NCBI GenBank assembly: GCA_035556495.1
Contig: DATMEW010000002.1
Coordinates: forward strand, 1 to 19,118
Length of the DNA: 19,118 nt
From: CANKHJ01 sp035556495
Lineage (GTDB): Bacteria; Pseudomonadota; Alphaproteobacteria; Rhizobiales; Xanthobacteraceae
Reading direction: 5' to 3'
The notes below the pieces were generated by a model, which saw only the letters and a list, made by a program, of their open reading frames with translations, was not told where the DNA came from and searched no databases. The position numbers and the translations under genes are program-made. Shown one piece after another: positions 1 to 6,691 of this stretch (within the stretch, counting starts at the first letter, position 1; the number at the start of each line of letters is the position of its first letter).

Positions 1-12
1 AGCCGAGAGAAA

Positions 13-42
13 GATGCGGCGGGCGGCAACGTCCGCCGCATC
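13..42 (+). terminator. Stem-loop, possible terminator of the gene upstream of the window
   Basis: A perfect 10-bp inverted repeat, gatgcggcgg at 13-22 and ccgccgcatc at 33-42, encloses a 10-nt loop. It is preceded by an A-rich stretch, but no T-run follows, so it is not a classic intrinsic terminator. If the GTA capsid gene ends just left of the window, as gene order suggests, this would be the natural place for its end. Frame 1 stays open to a TGA at 58-60, so it could instead lie inside the tail of an upstream gene. Confidence 0.35.
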
Positions 43-186
43 GCGTCTCAGATTGTGTGAGATCGGATAGCTGCCGCATCAGTTCGCGATGGCGCGCCGC
101 CTTCCATCGCGTGCGGATTTCGAGCGCCACTCTCGCAGCGAACGCATTGGGCCGGCGCCGCGCCGCCAATTCATTTGACGATGACC
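43..186. other. Intergenic stretch with no recognised gene
   Basis: No plausible start with a ribosome-binding site and no recognisable protein is seen here. One forward frame is open from base 3 to a TGA at 192-194, but its translation is arginine and alanine rich and resembles nothing I know, as expected for non-coding high-GC DNA. A promoter for the toxin cassette may lie here; no convincing -35/-10 pair was found. Confidence 0.4.
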
Positions 187-194
187 GGAGGTGA
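187..194 (+). promoter_or_regulatory. Strong Shine-Dalgarno for the toxin cassette leader
   Basis: GGAGGTGA is a near-perfect match to the anti-Shine-Dalgarno end of 16S rRNA. The GGAGG core lies 6 nt before the ATG at 198. It is the best ribosome-binding site near the toxin gene, and it points to a start in a different frame from the toxin body. That mismatch is why a frameshift or coupled leader is suspected. Confidence 0.6.
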
Positions 195-197
195 GCC

Positions 198-281
198 ATG
201 CCGCTGCTCGTGATGGAGTGTCGAGCCCCGCGCGGCTGCGCTGACGACAGATTGCGGCGCTGCGCTTCGAGACCAAGTTGA
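198..281 (+). CDS. 27-residue leader ORF, possibly the displaced N-terminus of the toxin
   Basis: This short frame runs from the ATG behind the strong GGAGGTGA site to a TGA at 279-281. That TGA overlaps the ATG of the toxin body at 281 (TGATG). Two readings are possible. It may be a leader peptide that couples translation to the toxin. Or it may be the true N-terminus, separated by a one-base indel: the toxin frame is open upstream from 245 and reads RQIAALRFETKLM, a plausible helix that would join directly. The second reading looks slightly better to me, because the extra residues resemble the start of other rhizobial proteins carrying the same DGGQWT linker, but that is from memory. Confidence 0.35.
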   Translation: MPLLVMECRAPRGCADDRLRRCASRPS

Positions 282-907
282 TGCATATGCGCGAGGTGCT
301 GCGCTCTCGCGTTGGCAACGCCCACGATGCGGCTGGGTTCGGGCGCGTCATACGCTTGATGGTGCGTGATCTCCGCTTGATGCGGCTAGGCTGGGAACTG
401 GACGGTCTTGCACGCAAATCCGGCTTCGATCCGAGCCAGCCGCGCGTGCCGGCCGGGAGTTCTGACGGCGGACAGTGGACGGATGGGGGCGCTAGTGGCC
501 GTAGTTTTCGCTGGCAGACGAGACTGAGTCGGCCGCAAACGCAAATCTCAGAGTTCAGCGCGGCGCGTGTGCGAGGGCACCATTTCGTGCCTCGCAGTCT
601 TTTCCAAAGATTCGGGCTTTCAGCGGAAGCACGAAAAGTTCTTGATAGAGGGGTGACAGGACGACTTAGAGCAGAGAAGCATGGCTGGAGCGTCGAGCAC
701 CATGAGTATAACAAGGCGGTAAGAGAAAAGCTGAGCCGATTTCTAAGGGATAACAAGATCAGGCCGGAGTCGATGACGGCGAACGAAGCAACAGAGTTTC
801 GGGAAAGAATATTGCGAGACCAGGACCCCAGAATCAGGAACTTCAATCTGAAAATATATCGCCGCGAGATACTCTATTGGATCAGGCGCATCAGGCGTTT
901 GGATTGA
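281..907 (+). CDS. Predicted polymorphic-toxin nuclease with DGGQWT linker
   Basis: The product is 208 residues from the ATG at 281; a TTG at 278 is an alternative. Residues 1-48 are a basic helical N-terminus. Residues 49-67 carry FDPSQPRVPAGSSDGGQWT, a linker I recall from many rhizobial proteins of variable C-terminus. Residues 99-205 form the tip. It has HHFVPRSLF at 100-108, a TGRL stretch near 126, HHEYNKAV at 140-147 and a DPRIRNFN segment at 182-189. The paired HH...VP and H-x-Y-N-x-x-V motifs resemble treble-clef (HNH/Endonuclease VII-like) toxin nucleases, so a DNA- or RNA-cutting role is inferred, not shown. The gene that follows 15 bp downstream fits an immunity protein. The tip uses AGA/AGG arginine codons and is AT-richer than the N-terminus, suggesting it was acquired separately. 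No signal peptide is seen. It could instead be a degenerate, inactive remnant. Confidence 0.55.
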   Translation: MHMREVLRSRVGNAHDAAGFGRVIRLMVRDLRLMRLGWELDGLARKSGFDPSQPRVPAGSSDGGQWTDGGASGRSFRWQTRLSRPQTQISEFSAARVRGHHFVPRSLFQRFGLSAEARKVLDRGVTGRLRAEKHGWSVEHHEYNKAVREKLSRFLRDNKIRPESMTANEATEFRERILRDQDPRIRNFNLKIYRREILYWIRRIRRLD

Positions 908-922
908 GAATGGGAGACTCTC

Positions 923-1321
923 ATGACCGAATATTCCGACGATGAAAGGCAAGATGTCGAATGGGAGGCTATCTATCATCGTCTGTCCGCCTATCTCGCG
1001 CCTTTGGGTGAAAATGACGCCTTCGGTGAAGGAGATTATTGGCTGCTCGACGATAATTGGGGAAACTGGCAGCATAAACTCCATGTGGCTTCGCTGGACC
1101 TTTTGAGGCCGGAAGTGATTACGGGAATTCAGAGGATGCTTGAAAGCTATCCGGACTGGTCGATCGTTGTCGCCGTCGATTCCAAAGGGATGAACTGGCC
1201 GGCGATGGGACTCGTCATCCGGAGTCACGAGATCATCGACGGCTTGCAGCGAGAATATTTCCCGCCGGAGTATCGCGACATCCATTATCCCGGTAGCCGC
1301 GTCGGCACGGACCGGGACTAA
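923..1321 (+). CDS. Putative immunity protein for the upstream toxin
   Basis: The product is 132 residues and begins at an ATG behind a GGGAG site, 15 bp after the toxin stop on the same strand. It is small, acidic, and rich in tryptophan and aromatic residues, with a WLLDDNWGNWQHKL segment near 45-58 and a hydrophobic VITGIQRML helix. It has no signal peptide or membrane segment, so it should be cytoplasmic. Size, acidity and position directly after a basic toxin match the usual toxin-immunity arrangement. I cannot assign it to a named immunity family. GC content is low, like the toxin tip, so the two probably arrived together. Its stop lies 6 bp from the stop of the convergent protease gene. 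It could alternatively be an unrelated small accessory protein. Confidence 0.5.
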   Translation: MTEYSDDERQDVEWEAIYHRLSAYLAPLGENDAFGEGDYWLLDDNWGNWQHKLHVASLDLLRPEVITGIQRMLESYPDWSIVVAVDSKGMNWPAMGLVIRSHEIIDGLQREYFPPEYRDIHYPGSRVGTDRD

Positions 1322-1327
1322 TCCGGC

Positions 1328-2086
1328 CTAGGGAAGCGCAGCGCCGAGCTTGGCCGCCGTCTCCGTGATCCAGCCGCGATAGCGGATCAGCGGCGTGACG
1401 CCGGTGAGGCCGCCGCAGCCGGCCGTGTTGTTCGGCCCGGTCGACCAGCTCACCACGCCGGCGACGACGAGGCGGCCGTCCCGTTCGCGCAATGCTGGCG
1501 CGCCGGAATCCGCCGTGCAGGCGCCGAGGCCGGCGGCCTTGTTCATCGTGCGCGGGTCCGTGAGGCGGATCTGCAACGTGCCAGGCTGGCCGGTGGCGAC
1601 GAGATCGGCGCGGCGCGGAATGCCGCCGCTTCTGCCGTCGCCGGGAACTGAAAGACCGTTGCCGACGACAGCGAAACGGTCGCCCGGCTTTGCGCGGGTG
1701 TCGCTCATGTCGAGCGGCAGCGTCGTCACCTGCAACGGCACTGCGAGCTTGACCAGCGCGACATCCGCGGTCACGCGGCTGCGTGCGGCACCCTCGGCGT
1801 CGAAACCGGGATGCAGCGCGATGCGGGCGATGTCGCGCAACTGCGGCGACCGCGCCGCGTCGAATTCGACGAGCTTGTAGTCCGCGCCGGGCATCACGCA
1901 ATGGCCGGCGGTGAGGACGAGGTCGCGCGTCAGCGCGACGCCGGAACACGACGTGCCTTTCGAACCGACGAGCATGACCACGGCGCGGCCGAGATCGCCC
2001 GCCGGCGGCGCGCCGCCGACCATCGCCTGGGCGGAGCCGCAGGCAAACAGAGCGATCGCGAGGGAAGCGAGGCGGCGCGGTGTCAT
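1328..2086 (-). CDS. Exported trypsin-like (S1) serine protease
   Basis: The product is 252 residues. Residues 1-21 are a signal peptide (MTPRRL, a hydrophobic core, then an AQA cleavage site), so the enzyme should act in the periplasm or outside. The chymotrypsin fold is clear: TAGHC with catalytic His62, DVAL with Asp108, and ADSGAP with Ser194, a variant of the usual GDSGGP. Cys47/Cys63 and Cys190/Cys224 match conserved disulfides of the family. The residue six before Ser194 is Gly188, not Asp, so trypsin-like cleavage after Arg/Lys is not predicted. A much longer minus-strand frame extends upstream, but only this ATG gives a signal peptide. The gene opposes the GTA tail genes and starts 57 bp from the adaptor gene, so it looks like an accessory insert. 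A role in particle maturation or envelope passage is speculation. Confidence 0.85.
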   Translation of the reverse strand: MTPRRLASLAIALFACGSAQAMVGGAPPAGDLGRAVVMLVGSKGTSCSGVALTRDLVLTAGHCVMPGADYKLVEFDAARSPQLRDIARIALHPGFDAEGAARSRVTADVALVKLAVPLQVTTLPLDMSDTRAKPGDRFAVVGNGLSVPGDGRSGGIPRRADLVATGQPGTLQIRLTDPRTMNKAAGLGACTADSGAPALRERDGRLVVAGVVSWSTGPNNTAGCGGLTGVTPLIRYRGWITETAAKLGAALP

Positions 2087-2143
2087 GACGCCGTTGAGCG
2101 CTTCCCGCGCGCAGATGTCAACACGAGTTTCCAGGGAGGCCCT
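2087..2143. promoter_or_regulatory. Divergent intergenic region between protease and tail operon
   Basis: Only 57 bp separate the start codons of the minus-strand protease and the plus-strand adaptor gene, so any promoters for both would have to sit here or inside the flanking genes. GGGAGG at 2134-2139 is a good ribosome-binding site for the adaptor. I saw no convincing -35/-10 or operator, and no TTAA-N7-TTAA CtrA site. Confidence 0.3.
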
Positions 2144-2713
2144 ATGCCGTCCATTCTTCTTGAAGCGCCGGAGACAGAGCCGATCACGCTCGGCGAGGCG
2201 AAGGCGTTCCTGCGCGTCGAGCACGATGACGAGGACGACGTGATCGCGGCATTGATCGCGTCCGCGCGGATGCAGGTCGAGGCGCAGACTCGCCGCGCGC
2301 TGATCACGCAAGAGTGGCGCATCGTGCGCGACGGCTGGCCGGCGGACGGCTTTTTCGTCGTGACGCCCGCGCCGCTTCAGGCCGTGGTCGCGGCGCGGCT
2401 GCGCGACGCCGAAGGCGCCGCTCATATCGTCGATCACGAACGCTTCATGATCGACGCGGCGTCCGCGCGGCTGATCTTTCCGCCATGGTCGCTGCCGGCG
2501 CCGCTGCGCGCCGCCGCCGGCATCGAGATCGATGTGCGTGTGGGATACGGCGACGAGCCGGCCGATGTGCCGGAGCCGCTGCGCCATGCCGTGCGGCTGC
2601 TGGTCTCGCACTGGTACGACAATCGCGGCCTCGTCGCCATCGGTCAGAGCGTGGCTCTCATGCCGGGCACCGTCGCCGCGCTGCTCACGCAATACAGGGC
2701 GATGTCGCTATGA
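2144..2713 (+). CDS. GTA/phage head-tail adaptor (RcGTA gp6-like)
   Basis: The product is 189 residues. It would form the adaptor ring bound under the portal, linking capsid and tail. The N-terminus, reading ITLGEAKAFLRV then an acidic DDEDD and an AALIASAR helix, is typical of gp6-type head-tail connectors. The C-terminal PEPLRHAVRLLVSHWYDNR segment (about 145-164) is another hallmark. The ATG at 2144 was chosen because GGGAGG lies just upstream and the family starts close to the ITLGEAK block; the open frame extends further upstream without a good start. It is the first tail-side gene of the cluster, and its stop overlaps the next start as ATGA, suggesting coupled translation. Confidence 0.88.
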   Translation: MPSILLEAPETEPITLGEAKAFLRVEHDDEDDVIAALIASARMQVEAQTRRALITQEWRIVRDGWPADGFFVVTPAPLQAVVAARLRDAEGAAHIVDHERFMIDAASARLIFPPWSLPAPLRAAAGIEIDVRVGYGDEPADVPEPLRHAVRLLVSHWYDNRGLVAIGQSVALMPGTVAALLTQYRAMSL

Positions 2714-3042
2714 ATCTTTCCAGACCTCCGGGCGCGTTCAACCGGCGCGTCGCCATCGAAGCACCGGTCGAGACGGCGGACGGCGCCGGCGGCGTCGTGC
2801 GCAGTTATGAAGCGGTGGCGCGGGCCTGGGCCGAGATCGCGCCGGCCTCCGCGCACGACATTTCGCTCGCATCGATCCACAGCCAGGTGGTGACGCACCG
2901 CGTGTTCATGCGTGCGGAATGGCCGCTGTCGCTGCGGCATCGGTTGCGCTTCGGCCATCGCGTGCTGCGCATCGTCTCGCTGCGCGACGCGGACGGAAGC
3001 GGACGCTTCCACGACATCCGCGCCGAAGAAGTCGTCGACTGA
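2710..3042 (+). CDS. Head-closure/stopper protein (RcGTA gp7-like)
   Basis: The product is 110 residues. By family it is the stopper that sits between adaptor and tail and helps hold packaged DNA. Visible features are the N-terminal FNRRVAIEAPV strand, an ARAWAEIAPAS segment near 36-46, then HRVFMRAEW and a basic RHRLRFGHRVLRIVSL stretch, ending in an RAEEV block. This order of strands is characteristic of the phage head-tail joining family. Length is normal. The start overlaps the adaptor stop by 4 bp (ATGA), so it should be translated from the same mRNA. Position between adaptor and tail terminator matches RcGTA exactly. Confidence 0.87.
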   Translation: MNLSRPPGAFNRRVAIEAPVETADGAGGVVRSYEAVARAWAEIAPASAHDISLASIHSQVVTHRVFMRAEWPLSLRHRLRFGHRVLRIVSLRDADGSGRFHDIRAEEVVD

Positions 3043-3072
3043 GCGGCGACCTTCATCAGGAGAAATCAGATC

Positions 3073-3483
3073 ATGTCCGACGCCACCGCGGCGCTGCGCG
3101 CCGCGATCCATCATGCCTTGTCGAACGACGCGCCGCTGACGGCGCTGCTCGGCGGCGCGCGGGTCTATGACGAGCCGCCGCGCGGCGCGCAGCCGCCCTA
3201 TGTCACGCTCGGCGAGGCGCGCGTCAGCGACGCTTCCGCCGGAGATGATGCCGCGCAGGAGCATCAGCTCACCCTGCATGGCTGGTCCCATCAGGGCGGG
3301 CACAAACAGGCGCATCTCATTGCCGGCGCGCTGCTTCAGGCGCTGGACGACGCTCCGCTCGCGCTCGACGGGCATCATCTCGTCAACCTGCGCTTCGCGC
3401 TGGCCGACATTCGCCGCGAGAGCGATGGCCGCACCTATCATGCCGTGGTGCGCTTCCGCGCCATGACCGAACCTCTTTCGTAG
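3073..3483 (+). CDS. Tail terminator, DUF3168 (RcGTA gp8-like)
   Basis: The product is 136 residues, with a good AGGAGA site 12 nt before the ATG. DUF3168 proteins cap the head-proximal end of the tail tube and join it to the stopper. Supporting features: the N-terminal ALRAAIHHAL helix, a DEPPRGAQPPYVTLGE block (about residues 34-49), the histidine-rich QLTLHGWSHQGGHKQA segment, and the closing RTYHAVVRFRAMTE strand. These are the standard conserved blocks of the family, and the length is typical. It lies 30 bp after the stopper and 15 bp before the tail-tube gene. Confidence 0.9.
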   Translation: MSDATAALRAAIHHALSNDAPLTALLGGARVYDEPPRGAQPPYVTLGEARVSDASAGDDAAQEHQLTLHGWSHQGGHKQAHLIAGALLQALDDAPLALDGHHLVNLRFALADIRRESDGRTYHAVVRFRAMTEPLS

Positions 3484-3498
3484 TTCAGGAGCGAACAC

Positions 3499-3909
3499 AT
3501 GGCCGCCCAGAAAGGCAAGGATCTGCTCGTCAAGATTCACGACGGCAGCGCATTCGTCACGGTCGCGGGGCTGCGCTCGCGGCGCATCGCCTTCAACGCC
3601 GAGACCGTCGATATCACCCATGCGGAATCCGCCGGGCGCTGGCGCGAATTGCTGGCCGGCGCCGGCGTGAAACGCGCGTCCATCGCCGGACGCGGCGTGT
3701 TCAGGGATGCGGCCAGCGACGTGCTGATCCGCACCGCCTTCTTCGACGGCGCGGTGCTGCCGTGCCAGATCGTGATCCCGGATTTCGGCACGATGGAAGG
3801 CGACTTCCAGATCGCCAGTTTCGAATATGCCGGCGAGCATAACGGCGAGGTCAGCACCGAACTGGCGCTGGAATCCGCCGGCGCGCTGGCCTTCACCGCA
3901 ACGATGTGA
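3499..3909 (+). CDS. Major tail tube protein, TP901-1 type (RcGTA gp9-like)
   Basis: The product is 136 residues. It would polymerise into the tail tube. The N-terminus MAAQKGKDLLVKIHDG and the following VAGLRSRRIAFNAETVDIT block are diagnostic of the TP901-1 family tail protein found in GTAs. The remainder (SAGRWRELL, a GRGVFRD turn, MEGDFQIASFEYAGEHNGEV) is strand-rich and consistent with the tube fold. AGGAGC lies just upstream of the ATG. Length matches the family. The stop TGA lies 8 bp before the preferred start of the next gene. Confidence 0.92.
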   Translation: MAAQKGKDLLVKIHDGSAFVTVAGLRSRRIAFNAETVDITHAESAGRWRELLAGAGVKRASIAGRGVFRDAASDVLIRTAFFDGAVLPCQIVIPDFGTMEGDFQIASFEYAGEHNGEVSTELALESAGALAFTATM

Positions 3910-3917
3910 GGCCCGCC

Positions 3918-4274
3918 ATGGCGAACCGGCATCGCGGCGAGATCGCCGCTGAACTCGGCGGCGCGCAGCGCCGTCTCGTGCTCACGCTCGGCGCGCTGGC
4001 TGAGCTGGAAGACGCTTTCGGCGCGGCGGACCTCGTCGCGCTGGCGGAACGCTTCGGCAACGGGCGCATGACAGCGCGGGACCTCGTGCGCATCATTGCC
4101 GCCGGCTTGCGCGGCGCGGGAGAGGCCGTGAGCGACGCGGACGTTGCGGCGATGACCGCGCCGGGCGGCGCGGCCGGCTTCGTGCGCATCGCCGGCGAGT
4201 TGATCGCCGCGACCTTCGGCATCGAGAGCGCCGACGCAGCGGACCCTCCGCAGCGGCAGGAGCGGCCGGGGTGA
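3918..4274 (+). CDS. GTA gp10-like tail assembly protein
   Basis: The product is 118 residues. I recognise the RcGTA gp10 family from the opening MANRHRGEIAAELGG, the VLTLGALAELEDAFGA block, the GNGRMTARDLVRIIAAGLRG helix and the C-terminal GIES tail. These proteins occupy the slot of tail assembly chaperones, which prepare the tape measure for tube growth. A GTG at 3906 would add four residues, but the ATG at 3918 is preferred because GTGAGG lies at the right distance and the family begins at MANRHRG. Its stop overlaps the start of the next gene as GTGA, an arrangement that couples the two. Confidence 0.85.
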   Translation: MANRHRGEIAAELGGAQRRLVLTLGALAELEDAFGAADLVALAERFGNGRMTARDLVRIIAAGLRGAGEAVSDADVAAMTAPGGAAGFVRIAGELIAATFGIESADAADPPQRQERPG

Positions 4275-4468
4275 CGCCGTTCGCCTGGGACGAGGCGATG
4301 CGCTTCGGCCTGGGCGTGCTGCGGCTGCCGCCGGATGCCTTCTGGCGCATGACGCCGCGCGAATTGGCCCGCGCCATCGAGGCGATGACCGGGCGCGCCG
4401 GAGGTGAGGGCATGAACCGCGCCGGCCTTGCTGCGCTGATGGCGCGCTTTCCCGACACAACGATATGA
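4271..4468 (+). CDS. Small tail assembly protein, DUF2376/TIGR02216 type (gp10.1)
   Basis: The product is 65 residues from a GTG start that overlaps the previous stop (GTGA). The pattern PFAWDEAMRFGLGVLRLPPD, then FWRMTPRELARAIEA, a short glycine turn, and a final RAGLAALMARFPD helix is the conserved signature of this small GTA-associated family. It lies between gp10 and the tape measure in RcGTA-type clusters, so a chaperone role in tail assembly is inferred from position. It is easily missed because of its size and non-ATG start. The next gene begins 12 bp downstream. Confidence 0.85.
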   Translation: MTPFAWDEAMRFGLGVLRLPPDAFWRMTPRELARAIEAMTGRAGGEGMNRAGLAALMARFPDTTI

Positions 4469-4480
4469 GGATGTGAAGCC

Positions 4481-5083
4481 ATGGCAGAAGACAGTGTGTT
4501 CGATCCCGTGCAGTTGCAGGGCGCATCCGACATGATCGCCGGGCTGGAGCTGCGCACCCGCGATCTCGAACGCACGGCGAATGGCTTCGCCCGCGCGATG
4601 ACCCAGGCGTTTTCAAGCTCGGTGGTCGGCGGCAGGCAGTTCGACGATGTGCTCAAGTCGCTGGTGCTGCGCATGTCCGATCTCGCGGTGCGCTCCGCAT
4701 TCCAGCCGATCGCGCAGGGGCTGACGAGCGGCATCACCTCCGGCCTCAACACGATGATGTCCGGCCTGTTCGGTGGGCTGTCGTTCCAGGCGTCCCATGG
4801 CGCGGTGAAGCCCTTCGCCGCCGGCGGCGTCATCGGCACACCGACGTATTTCCCGCTGAACGGTGGCGGCATCGGCCTTGCCGGCGAGGCGGGGCCGGAG
4901 GCGATCCTGCCGCTGAAGCGCGGTGGCGACGGCCGCCTCGGCGTCGTCATGAATGGTGCGGGCGGGGCGACGCAAGTGACGGTGAATATCGCGACGCCGG
5001 ATGCCGACAGCTTCCGCCGCTCGGAGAGCTATCTCACCGGGCAGATCGCCCGCGCGGTCTCGCGCGGCCGCCGCAGCCAGTGA
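4481..5083 (+). CDS. Short tape measure protein (RcGTA gp11-like)
   Basis: The product is 200 residues, very short for a tape measure but close to RcGTA gp11 (about 220), in line with a short GTA tail. Residues 20-45 are a helical, coiled-coil-prone segment (AGLELRTRDLERTANGFARA). A second helical part around 55-85 ends in ILE/VAL-rich repeats. The block KPFAAGGVIGTPTYFPL and the GLAGEAGPEAILPLKRG motif (about residues 107-147) are the conserved tape-measure C-terminal signature seen in many lambdoid and GTA proteins. AGGATG precedes the ATG. Tail length should scale with this protein. Confidence 0.88.
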   Translation: MAEDSVFDPVQLQGASDMIAGLELRTRDLERTANGFARAMTQAFSSSVVGGRQFDDVLKSLVLRMSDLAVRSAFQPIAQGLTSGITSGLNTMMSGLFGGLSFQASHGAVKPFAAGGVIGTPTYFPLNGGGIGLAGEAGPEAILPLKRGGDGRLGVVMNGAGGATQVTVNIATPDADSFRRSESYLTGQIARAVSRGRRSQ

Positions 5084-5107
5084 CTGTTTCATCATGAGGA
5101 CCACCGC

Positions 5108-5752
5108 ATGACCGCCACCTTTCATGAGGTGCTGTTCCCGCTCGGCATCGCGCTCGGCAGCGCCGGCGGGCCGGAGCGGCGCACGGAGATCGTCACGCTC
5201 GGCTCCGGCCGCGAGGAACGCAACGCCCGCTGGGCGCAGTCGCGCCGGCGTTACGATGCCGGCTATGGCGTCAAGTCGCTTGCCGCGCTGTCGGAGGTCG
5301 TCGCATTTTTCGAGGAACGGCGCGGGCGGCTGCATGGCTTCCGCTGGCGCGACCGGCTCGACCAGTCCTCGGCGGCGCATGGCGCATCGCCATCCGCGTT
5401 TGACCAGGCGATCGCCAGCGGCGACGGCGTGGTCGCGTCGTTTCAACTGACCAAGACCTATGGCGGGCTGCATGCGCCTTATCCGCGCGTCATCGCCAAG
5501 CCGGTCGCCGGCAGCGTGCGCATCGCCGTGAATGGCGACGAGGCGGAGGAGGGCACGGCTTTCACCTGCGACGAGACCACGGGCGTGGTCACGTTTCTCG
5601 AAGGCCATGTGCCGCCGCCCGGCGCGCAGATCACCGCCGGCTTCCTGTTCGACGTGCCGGTGCGGTTCGACACCGATTATCTCGAAGTGGATCTGTCCGC
5701 TTTCGCGGCCGGAGCGATCCCGAAAATTCCGCTGATCGAGATCCGGCCATGA
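5108..5752 (+). CDS. Distal tail protein, DUF2460 (RcGTA gp12-like)
   Basis: The product is 214 residues. DUF2460 proteins form the ring at the end of the tail tube that connects it to the hub. Diagnostic features are the N-terminal FHEVLFPLGIALGSAGGPER stretch, the GREERNARWAQSRRRYDAGY block (about 37-56), a LHGFRWRDRLDQ motif, the AFDQAIASGDG and QLTKTYGG segment, and the C-terminal VPVRFDTDYLEVDL strand. Length and motif order match the family, with nothing missing. A GAGGA site precedes the ATG. The hub gene follows 12 bp later. Confidence 0.92.
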   Translation: MTATFHEVLFPLGIALGSAGGPERRTEIVTLGSGREERNARWAQSRRRYDAGYGVKSLAALSEVVAFFEERRGRLHGFRWRDRLDQSSAAHGASPSAFDQAIASGDGVVASFQLTKTYGGLHAPYPRVIAKPVAGSVRIAVNGDEAEEGTAFTCDETTGVVTFLEGHVPPPGAQITAGFLFDVPVRFDTDYLEVDLSAFAAGAIPKIPLIEIRP

Positions 5753-5764
5753 AAGGACGCGCCG

Positions 5765-6661
5765 ATGCGCAGCATTCCTGACGCCTTGCAGGCGAAGCTC
5801 GACAGCGGCGTGACGACGCTGTGCCGCTGCTGGCTGCTGACCCGCGCCGATGGCGTGACCATGGGCTTCACCGATCATGACCGCGACATCGCCATCGGCG
5901 ATACGCTGTGCCGTGCCCATGCCGGGCTCAGCGCCAGCGAGGCGACGGCGCAGCTCGGCCTCGCCGTGACCGGCACGGAGATCGCCGGCGCGCTGGCGGA
6001 TGCGGCATTGACGGAAGCGGATCTCGCCGCCGGCCGCTACGACGCCGCGACGGTGGATTGTTATCTGGTGGACTGGAGCGATGCATCATTGCGCGTGCAT
6101 CTCGCGCGCGGCGTGCTGGGCGAGGTGCGGCGTGAGGGCGGCGCATTCTTCGCGGAGCTGCGCGGCATCACCCATCGTCTCGCGGAGGAGAGCGGGCGGC
6201 TCTATACGGCGACCTGCAATGCGGATCTCGGCGACACGCGCTGCGGCGTGAACCTGGACGATCCGGCCTTCAAGGGAGAGGGCAGCGTGCTCTCGGCCGA
6301 TGCTGGCGGCGGATTGATCGCATCCGGCCTCGGTGCCTTCGCGGACGGCTGGTTCACCGGCGGACGATTGACCTTCACCTCGGGAGCCAATGCCGGACTC
6401 TCCGTCGAGGTGAAGGAGCATCGTGCGAGCGAGAGCGGCGCACGGCTTGCGTTGTGGCAGCGGATGCCGGAGCCGGTCGCGCCCGGCGACGCATTCACGG
6501 TGACGGCGGGCTGCGACAAGCGGTTCGACAGTTGCCGCGACCGCTTCGCCAATGCCGTCAACTTCCGCGGATTCCCGCATATTCCCGGCAACGACTTCCT
6601 CATCAGCTATCCGAGCCCCGGCGAAAGCCATCAGTCGGGCAGCAACGTGCTGCCGTGGTGA
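5765..6661 (+). CDS. Baseplate hub, DUF2163/BR0599 (RcGTA gp13-like)
   Basis: The product is 298 residues. The N-terminal half, with TLCRCWLLTRADG and GFTDHDRDI at 18-43, is DUF2163. The C-terminal half contains CNADLGDTRCGVNL and ends in FRGFPHIPGNDFLISYP, the BR0599 signature. Cys151, Cys160, Cys250 and Cys257 are spaced as a C-x8-C and a C-x6-C pair, and could bind an iron-sulfur cluster as lambda gpL does; this is inferred. The protein would form the hub below the distal tail ring and contact the megatron. AAAGGA precedes the ATG. Confidence 0.9.
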   Translation: MRSIPDALQAKLDSGVTTLCRCWLLTRADGVTMGFTDHDRDIAIGDTLCRAHAGLSASEATAQLGLAVTGTEIAGALADAALTEADLAAGRYDAATVDCYLVDWSDASLRVHLARGVLGEVRREGGAFFAELRGITHRLAEESGRLYTATCNADLGDTRCGVNLDDPAFKGEGSVLSADAGGGLIASGLGAFADGWFTGGRLTFTSGANAGLSVEVKEHRASESGARLALWQRMPEPVAPGDAFTVTAGCDKRFDSCRDRFANAVNFRGFPHIPGNDFLISYPSPGESHQSGSNVLPW

Positions 6662-6691
6662 GCCATCCGGCCTTCTGAGCGAGTCCTACTC

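Noticed and set aside
79..846. Minus-strand frame of 255 codons across the toxin region
   Set aside because: It is opposite a frame with recognisable linker and nuclease-like motifs and has no motif of its own.
3906..3917. GTG start for the gp10-like gene
   Set aside because: The GTG and AGG here form the ribosome-binding site (GTGAGG) for the ATG at 3918, which gives the family's usual N-terminus.
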